The notes under the pieces: generated by a model
Database searches by the model: none
Seen by the model: the letters and a program-made list of their open reading frames with translations, nothing else
Told to the model about the DNA's origin: nothing
Shown: positions 58,434 through 63,539 of the stretch, piece after piece
Layout: every line of letters begins with the position of its first letter
Position numbering within the stretch: the stretch's first letter is position 1
Source of the DNA: Candidatus Poseidonia alphae
GTDB lineage: Archaea > Thermoplasmatota > Poseidoniia > Poseidoniales > Poseidoniaceae
Length of the DNA stretch: 63,539 bases
Direction of reading: 5' to 3'
Assembly (NCBI GenBank): GCA_002505405.1
Contig: DAVD01000049.1
Location: 1-63,539, forward strand
Translations under genes and position numbers: made by a program

Positions 58434-60444
58434 GATTTGCCCCCACACCGGTTTTTCAGCTGCACAACAGAAGCAGTGGCCACTGTTGCATTCCCATATG
58501 CTCGGAACGCTTGAATTAGGAGACATCGATGCCATCGCCCCCGATTACTTGAAAGGCTTGTCAGAAGAAATAAAAGCATCCATCAGCACTTCAAGAATGA
58601 GCAACCAAGAGACGAAAGCTAGAGACCGAATCTATCAGCATCTGAAACGGAACATCGAGAGGAAACTTAACGGAAGCCAACTCCATGCCTTTGGGTCAAC
58701 ACAGTCTCGGACCTCCCTGGGCGTGGGCGACTTGGACCTGTGCCTGGTCGTCGATGCCCCATCCCCACGAAAAATCCTGAACAAAGTTCGAAACATCTTG
58801 AATGATTTGGACATGACTGAAATTGAAGTGATTGGGCGAGCGAAAGTACCCATCATCAAATTCAAAGATCCTGAAACGGGGCTCCCCATTGATATCTCAG
58901 TCAATAATGAACTTGCATTATACAATACTGAATTGATACGTGCCTACGCAGACACCCATCCGATGGTTCGCAACGGAGTCCTTTCGATCAAATACTGGGC
59001 GTCATCTAGAGCCATCAATCAAGCGTTCATGGGTACGCTTTCATCGTACGCATGGACCCTCCTTGCCATTGGAAGCATGCAGGCTGACCCACAAATTGGC
59101 CTGCCCAATCTGCAAAAAAATGCGGAGCCAAATGTTCTTGATTTAGATGACACCTACGATGTTGGTTTTCACTCAAAACCTGTATCGCCCTGGAAACCAA
59201 ACATGGACCATGCTACATGCTTTGTTTCATTCATCCGAAGGTTTGTTTTTGATTGGCCATTTGAGCACGATGTCGTTTCAATCCGAAACGGTGGGACCGT
59301 TTCACGAAGCGAAAAGGGTTGGGCAGAAGGAGAACCCGATGCATGGACCCTCCTACCGGACCACCTGGACCGGAGGCTTGGAGAACACAGCATGCCGATT
59401 GAAGACCCATTTTCATTAAACCACGACCTGAGTCGAGTGTTAAGGCCTTCTGGATACCTCACCATTCGGGAAGAAGTTCTCAAGACTTGGGTCGGCATGC
59501 TCAATGGGGCAACCTGGACTGAACTGAGTAAGAAAGAAAAGAGTGCTGAAATTCAACCTTTCGACCTCTTTGCAGATTTACGAGACCTGTCAATGGACAA
59601 GGTCAATGCACTCCACCAGGAAACCGTGGACCAACTCAATCGGTCTGAGGAAGATGGAAAGAAGTTGAGTTCACAACGGCGCTCCATAGGCCAAGCCATA
59701 CAATTTGCACTCGGAAAACGAACCACCCCCCCCGAAGGATCCATTGAAGACGAAGAAACGGTGTCTACCGAGATCAGTGAGTCCAAATCCCAATTGGACG
59801 AATTGATCAAGAAAAGAGATGAACTGGTGAACAATATTGTGATCTCATCACCTAAAGTCTCCGAAACCCTTCGACAAACCTTTGGCCGAATCACAGAGCA
59901 ATTGGACATCATGAACATTCCACAGCTTGAGCGGGAGCAAGAACTTGTATCACTCTTCTTTGAACTTCAAGAAATTCACCCCATTGCAAAGGAAGTTGAC
60001 CGACTTAACCGGGAAATTCATTACATCAAAAAACCCCTTCACGGCAACATCAAGCATCTCAACAAAGCCGAGAAAAAAATCAAACGGAACATCCGCTCCA
60101 ACCGGAAAGCATCAAAGTCGCTTCGACGCGAAAAAGGTCGACTTGAATCATGGATGCGGATCAAAGAGGGAAGTAAGAAACCACGACGAAACGACCGCAG
60201 TCCAAAGCATCAACCCCGAGGGCCAAAACCGAGTGAAGTCAAGAAGAAAATGAATGCAGGTGAAGCGCTTTCAATGGATGATTTGAGTACGTTGCTGCAG
60301 CATGGGGGAGTCCTCAACATGAATGCCGGCAAGGACGACCCTCGGTCACAACGAAAAGGGAAGCGGAACAAGAACAAATCCTCAAATTATCAAGTTCGCC
60401 GAGGTCAACGGGGTCAGGGCAAAAAGGAAACAAAGAGGGAATGA
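58423..60444 (+). CDS. Non-canonical poly(A)/poly(U) polymerase-like nucleotidyltransferase (Cid1/TRF4 type)
   Basis: 673 aa. Pol-beta catalytic core: G91-S92 of FGSTQSRTS, the metal Asp pair D103/D105 in GVGDLDLCLVV, third Asp D157 in PIDISVNN. These are followed by the PAP-associated pattern of eukaryotic TUTase/TRF4 enzymes: N168 in LYNTELIRAY, KYWASSRAIN, LSSYAWTLLAIGSMQ, VSFIRRFVFDWPFEHDVVSIRNG and IEDPF (326-330) with H334. Residues about 440-590 are coiled coil, about 590-673 basic and disordered, with GEALSMDDLSTLL near 615. Archaea normally lack this class; CCA-adding enzymes have a different layout. It probably adds A or U to RNA 3' ends; H334 may favour UTP (inference from Cid1). 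ATG overlaps the previous gene. Confidence 0.85.
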   Translation: MNREICPHTGFSAAQQKQWPLLHSHMLGTLELGDIDAIAPDYLKGLSEEIKASISTSRMSNQETKARDRIYQHLKRNIERKLNGSQLHAFGSTQSRTSLGVGDLDLCLVVDAPSPRKILNKVRNILNDLDMTEIEVIGRAKVPIIKFKDPETGLPIDISVNNELALYNTELIRAYADTHPMVRNGVLSIKYWASSRAINQAFMGTLSSYAWTLLAIGSMQADPQIGLPNLQKNAEPNVLDLDDTYDVGFHSKPVSPWKPNMDHATCFVSFIRRFVFDWPFEHDVVSIRNGGTVSRSEKGWAEGEPDAWTLLPDHLDRRLGEHSMPIEDPFSLNHDLSRVLRPSGYLTIREEVLKTWVGMLNGATWTELSKKEKSAEIQPFDLFADLRDLSMDKVNALHQETVDQLNRSEEDGKKLSSQRRSIGQAIQFALGKRTTPPEGSIEDEETVSTEISESKSQLDELIKKRDELVNNIVISSPKVSETLRQTFGRITEQLDIMNIPQLEREQELVSLFFELQEIHPIAKEVDRLNREIHYIKKPLHGNIKHLNKAEKKIKRNIRSNRKASKSLRREKGRLESWMRIKEGSKKPRRNDRSPKHQPRGPKPSEVKKKMNAGEALSMDDLSTLLQHGGVLNMNAGKDDPRSQRKGKRNKNKSSNYQVRRGQRGQGKKETKRE

Positions 60445-60938
60445 GACTCGTGTCATCGCCTGTTTGGACTCAAGGCATTGAACCGAAACACATGAGTCCG
60501 GATGCATGTCGCCAAGTCCTTTCTCTGTTCCTCAAAGAGACCGGTGAACAATATTCTGATGCATCAGTCCGTCATTTACCCATACCAAACTGGGAAGGGA
60601 ATTTGATCCTTAAAGAAGAAACTCAAAGCGATGAGAGTCCAATTATCGGATTGTTGTGGGCCACTCCCTTCATGGATGACATCGTCCGAGTTGCTGCATT
60701 TGTGATACATTCCGAGAGGCAAGGCAGCGGACTTGGAAGCGAGGCTTGGAATCGATTCGTGGATGCTGCCCTCAAGGCAGGATACAAGCGCGTTCAACTT
60801 GAAGTCAAAGCCACCAATACGAGGGCTCAACGATTTTATCAACGGCGCGGTCTGACGGTTCAAAAAAACCTTGAAGGATACTATCAATCCGGTCTGGGAT
60901 ACATGATGCGAGGGCCTCTTCTTCACTACGTTGAATGA
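60441..60938 (+). CDS. GNAT-family N-acetyltransferase
   Basis: 165 aa. The ATG overlaps the TGA of the polymerase-like gene (ATGA). GNAT fold: motif A region VAAFVIHSERQGSGLGSEAWNRF (acetyl-CoA pyrophosphate loop R/QGSGLG) and motif B LEVKATNTRAQRFYQRRGL. It acetylates a small molecule or a protein amine using acetyl-CoA. The tight coupling with the polymerase-like gene makes a shared pathway possible (for example protein modification), but no substrate is evident. Confidence 0.85.
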   Translation: MRLVSSPVWTQGIEPKHMSPDACRQVLSLFLKETGEQYSDASVRHLPIPNWEGNLILKEETQSDESPIIGLLWATPFMDDIVRVAAFVIHSERQGSGLGSEAWNRFVDAALKAGYKRVQLEVKATNTRAQRFYQRRGLTVQKNLEGYYQSGLGYMMRGPLLHYVE

Positions 60939-60977
60939 GTGAAAGTCTTATTCGCTGTCGCAGTTGATGGATGAACC

Positions 60978-61295
60978 ATGCTCCAGCGAACAATGAAGCC
61001 GCTTGTGGAAACTGCCGGAGTAAAAAGCGTCACTCTGTTTGAGAACGATGGTTTCGTCATCTACCGTTCCGAGGATGACGCAACCAATGAAGACGGACAA
61101 ATGTCGCGTTGGATCTCTGCACTGAACGCCTCTTCGAAATCAGACCGCCTTACCTTCATTATGGAGCATGGTTCAGTCATCCTCCACCGTGGTAAACGCC
61201 TTCACCTCGCCGTGCACTGCGGACCCTCAACCAATCTTGGAGAGGTTCGCCAAACTGCCGAAACATGCCATGAATCGCTGCATAACCTGGCCTAG
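60978..61295 (+). CDS. Roadblock/LC7-like domain protein
   Basis: 105 aa, a single small alpha-beta domain: VETAGVKSVTLFENDGFVIYRS, then ALNASSKSDRLTFIMEHGSVIL and LHLAVHCGPSTNLGEVRQTAE. The pattern of an N-terminal helix, a GxDG-like turn and a final GxVR helix fits Roadblock/LC7 (Longin-like) proteins, which dimerise and often serve small GTPases or motility systems. No GTPase is adjacent, so a generic scaffold or sensor role is possible. Lies 39 nt after the GNAT gene. Confidence 0.6.
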   Translation: MLQRTMKPLVETAGVKSVTLFENDGFVIYRSEDDATNEDGQMSRWISALNASSKSDRLTFIMEHGSVILHRGKRLHLAVHCGPSTNLGEVRQTAETCHESLHNLA

Positions 61296-61337
61296 CCAGC
61301 AACACATCTGCGTCAATCGGTCCATGAAGGGTTAAAT

Positions 61338-61383
61338 GGGGGAGCAAAGTCCCCGTGGATGCGGGAAGATGGGAATCTTCTGC
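61338..61383 (+). other. Possible structured 5' leader
   Basis: Two potential hairpins stand upstream of the coiled-coil gene: GGGG/CCCC around AGCAAAGT (61338-61354) and GAAGAT-GGGA-ATCTTC (61365-61380), the latter a 6-bp stem with a GNRA-type loop. A TTAAAT element near 61332 would start transcription at about 61358, so only the second hairpin would be in the RNA. ATG 61402 follows AGGTGAG. Significance is uncertain. Confidence 0.3.
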
Positions 61384-61401
61384 GACCAGGTGAGATGAAC
61401 A

Positions 61402-62277
61402 ATGGCAGAACTCAAAGATCTTCTGAACGAGCGACGAAAAATGGTTGACGAAAAGGCCACGCATCACCGCGAAATTCGAGATGATTGGAACGAGAAAACC
61501 AAGGAATTTACCTCAATCCGAAACGAACTCAACAACGAAGTCCGTGAACTGATTGTTCAGGTTCGTGAACAACGTGAACTCAGAGACAACATGAACGAAC
61601 GAGTTCGTGACAAAAAGAAGGAACGAGAAGATGCAAATCAAATGGTTCGAGATGCAAAAGATACCATCAGAGGCACTCAACCTGAAGCACCTCCGCAACT
61701 GGACAAGCGTGGACGACCAATCCGCCCTGACACCGTACAGTCTTTGACTCGGACCATGGAACGACTTGAGCGTGAATTTGAACAAGGTAAGCACCAGGGT
61801 AAAAACGAAACCAAGTACTTCAAGAAAATGAAGGAACTCAGTGCAAAGCGTCGGAAACTAAAGGATTCTCAAACCGCAAGCGGGGAAACTGAAGGAAACG
61901 AAGCACTGCGAGAAGCCATGGCCAAGCAGGATAATGCTCACAACGCCGTGAAGGAAGCGGCTGAAGCTGCTCAGAGTGCTCACGATTTGATGATTGAATG
62001 GAACTCAGAAGTTGACCGACAACGTGAGAAGGCCGAAGCCGCTCACCGACGGTTGCGAACTTCGAAGAAGGAAGCCGACAAGGAACACAGTTTGTACATT
62101 GTATCTCTGCGATGCCTCCACTCAATTCAAGACATCTTGCGAGCCATGCGAGGAGCAAGTGCCGGACAAGGCCAACGCCCAACCGCAAGCAATGAAACTC
62201 AAGATCTGATGGCAAAGTTGCTCTCTGGTGAAACACTTTCAACAGAAGAATTGATGCAACTTCAGCGTTTTGATTGA
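61402..62277 (+). CDS. COG1340-like coiled-coil protein
   Basis: 291 aa, nearly all coiled coil (heptads from about 3 to 240: LKDLLNERRKMVDEKATHHREI...). It ends with a short conserved-looking element, LMAKLLSGETLSTEELMQLQRF, like GEALSMDDLSTLL in the polymerase-like protein and LVQSLLKDGELMFGG in the coiled-coil protein at 51964. The family (COG1340) is widespread in archaea without a known role. ATG 61402 follows AGGTGAG. Only 65 nt after its stop lies the purP start. Confidence 0.75.
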   Translation: MAELKDLLNERRKMVDEKATHHREIRDDWNEKTKEFTSIRNELNNEVRELIVQVREQRELRDNMNERVRDKKKEREDANQMVRDAKDTIRGTQPEAPPQLDKRGRPIRPDTVQSLTRTMERLEREFEQGKHQGKNETKYFKKMKELSAKRRKLKDSQTASGETEGNEALREAMAKQDNAHNAVKEAAEAAQSAHDLMIEWNSEVDRQREKAEAAHRRLRTSKKEADKEHSLYIVSLRCLHSIQDILRAMRGASAGQGQRPTASNETQDLMAKLLSGETLSTEELMQLQRFD

Positions 62278-62342
62278 AGAATGAAATGGGGAACACCTCA
62301 AAGACCCCCGTTAACAGCAATCAGTTTAGCAAGGTGAGCCTG

Positions 62343-63500
62343 ATGATTCAGAACGACGAAATTGCTGAAATCGTAGAAGAGTATGACCGCCTTAAATTGC
62401 GGATCGGCATGACTGCATCGCATTCTGCCTTGGACATCTGTGACGGTGCTATTGAAGAGGGCTTTCCAACCGTGGCTTATTGCAAGGAAGGACGCCACAA
62501 AACCTATGCAAATTACTTCAAAACCCACCGGAGTTCATCGGGCCGAGTCGTCAGAGGGATGGTTGACAAGGCCATTGTTCTCGACCAATTTAACGACGTG
62601 ATGAAGCCGAGCATGCAAGCTGAAATGAGGAAAAGAAACGTCATTTACATCCCAAATCGGTCGTTTACTTCGTATTCCAAAATATCAGATATTGAAGACA
62701 ATTTCCGCGTCCCGATGTTTGGGTCAAGAAACATGCTCCGCATGGAAGAGCGAACGGAAGAACAAGACTATTATTGGATTTTGGAGAAAGCAGGACTCCC
62801 GTATCCTGAAGCCATACCTTCACCCGAGGACATTGATTGTTTGGTGATCGTCAAACTCCACCACGCACAAAAGAAACTTGAGCGTGGATTCTTCACTTGC
62901 GCATCGTATAAAGAATACCAAGAGAAGTCTGCCGCACTTCTCGCAGAAGGTGTCATCGACCAAGAATCACTCGATGGTGCCCGAATTGAACGGTATGTCA
63001 TCGGCCCAGTCTTCAATTTGAACTTCTTTTACAGCCCCCTCGCTGAAAAAGGGGAACGTTTGGAACTTCTGGGCGTTGACTGGCGATTTGAATCGTCTCT
63101 TGACGGACATGTCAGACTCCCTGCACCACAGCAAATGACCATGCCGCTCCATCAACAAATCCCTGAGATGACCGTTGTTGGACACAACACTGCGACCATC
63201 CGAGAATCACTCCTTGAGAAAGCCTTTGAGTTGGGAGAGAAATTCATTGAAGCAAGCAAAGAACATTACGACCCGGGAATTGTGGGTCCATTTTGCCTCC
63301 AAACCTGCATTGACAAGGACATGAACTACTACATCTACGATGTTGCACCTCGTCTGGGTGGAGGCACCAACGTCCACGTTAGCGTAGGCCACCCCTATGG
63401 AAATGCAACATGGAGGAAGCCCATGTCAAGTGGACGACGTATTGCAATGGAATTGCGAATGGCCGCTGAGCAAGATCGTTTGCTCGAAGTTCTGACGTGA
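62343..63500 (+). CDS. purP: IMP biosynthesis enzyme PurP (FAICAR synthetase)
   Basis: 385 aa from ATG 62343, behind AAGGTGA; upstream in-frame ATG 62286 and TTG 62274 are weaker. ATP-grasp-like PurP signatures: MTASHSALDICDGAIEEGFPTVAYCKEGR at the start, VPMFGSRNMLRMEER, IERYVIGPVFNLNFFYSP and DVAPRLGGGTNVHV. It makes 5-formaminoimidazole-4-carboxamide ribotide from AICAR, formate and ATP in archaeal purine synthesis, replacing the folate-dependent bacterial PurH step. The call is firm. Confidence 0.94.
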   Translation: MIQNDEIAEIVEEYDRLKLRIGMTASHSALDICDGAIEEGFPTVAYCKEGRHKTYANYFKTHRSSSGRVVRGMVDKAIVLDQFNDVMKPSMQAEMRKRNVIYIPNRSFTSYSKISDIEDNFRVPMFGSRNMLRMEERTEEQDYYWILEKAGLPYPEAIPSPEDIDCLVIVKLHHAQKKLERGFFTCASYKEYQEKSAALLAEGVIDQESLDGARIERYVIGPVFNLNFFYSPLAEKGERLELLGVDWRFESSLDGHVRLPAPQQMTMPLHQQIPEMTVVGHNTATIRESLLEKAFELGEKFIEASKEHYDPGIVGPFCLQTCIDKDMNYYIYDVAPRLGGGTNVHVSVGHPYGNATWRKPMSSGRRIAMELRMAAEQDRLLEVLT

Positions 63501-63506
63501 TACGAA

Positions 63507-63539
63507 CTACTCAACGTCATAGAACACTTCATCCTTCAT
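63507..63539 (-). CDS. 3' end of a gene running off the window (partial)
   Basis: Reading the minus strand from the edge gives MKDEVFYDVE followed by a TAG at 63509-63507, convergent with purP. Only ten residues are visible, so this could equally be chance; the spacing after purP is typical of a neighbouring convergent gene. No function. Confidence 0.3.
   Translation of the reverse strand: MKDEVFYDVE

Overview
The window reads as a gene-dense chromosomal stretch of a marine euryarchaeon, most likely Candidatus Poseidoniales (Marine Group II). The archaeal signature genes are release factor aRF1, aIF2-beta, class I LysRS, a NOG1 GTPase, the termination RNase FttA (aCPSF1), the proteasome beta subunit, ribosomal protein eS1, PurP, ZPR1, archaeal-type SepF and an RNase P RNA. 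Promoters have a TATA box about 25-30 nt upstream of the start codon (leaderless) or a short leader with a GGAGG/AGGTG Shine-Dalgarno. Mixed in are bacterial-looking genes (ThyA-FolA, Ni-superoxide dismutase with its protease, a PlsC-type acyltransferase), as reported for surface-ocean MGII. The lineage call is an inference from gene content.

Layout. 0-6.7 kb: a secreted thioredoxin-like protein; a minus-strand operon of sugar-nucleotide epimerase, thioredoxin-like protein, VKOR and a His-rich exported protein (oxidative folding outside the membrane); a GT2 glycosyltransferase; UMP kinase. 6.8-16 kb: translation block (aRF1, ArgRS, NOG1, aIF2-beta, LysRS) with a pterin dehydratase, a thioredoxin-like ferredoxin and a GfcR-type regulator. 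16-24 kb: RND/MMPL exporter, RNase P RNA and a 1664-aa surface protein. 24.5-31.7 kb: RpiA, tRNA-Lys, SodX-SodN, carbamate kinase, AsnRS, HAD phosphatase, two divergent glycosyltransferases (one apparently inactive) and a parvulin. 31.7-40 kb: tRNA-Pro, a PvlArgDC homologue without its self-cleavage serines, FttA, proteasome beta, SepF-ZPR1, TrpRS and a secreted protein. 40-46 kb: PlsC, ThyA-FolA, MazG, MTA phosphorylase, a PLC-like lipoprotein and eS1 fused to a SAP domain. 46.4-57.8 kb: an exosome-associated RNA-binding protein, a membrane-anchored arylsulfotransferase-like protein, ferredoxin, PdxS, a nucleotidyltransferase, coiled-coil and membrane proteins, a DtxR regulator and a surface protein with cytoplasmic zinc ribbons.

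The most striking locus is 57.9-62.3 kb. A coiled-coil protein overlaps a 673-aa protein whose N-terminal half has the full motif set of eukaryotic non-canonical poly(A)/poly(U) polymerases (Cid1/TRF4/GLD-2 group). Its C-terminal half is coiled-coil with a basic tail and ends in a motif shared with the separate COG1340-like coiled-coil protein further down the same strand. A GNAT acetyltransferase (ATGA overlap) and a Roadblock-like protein lie between. This could be an archaeal RNA 3'-tailing system. PurP closes the window.

No CRISPR array, insertion sequence or phage gene was seen. Start codons were chosen by eye from Shine-Dalgarno/TATA spacing and family start points, and several remain uncertain.
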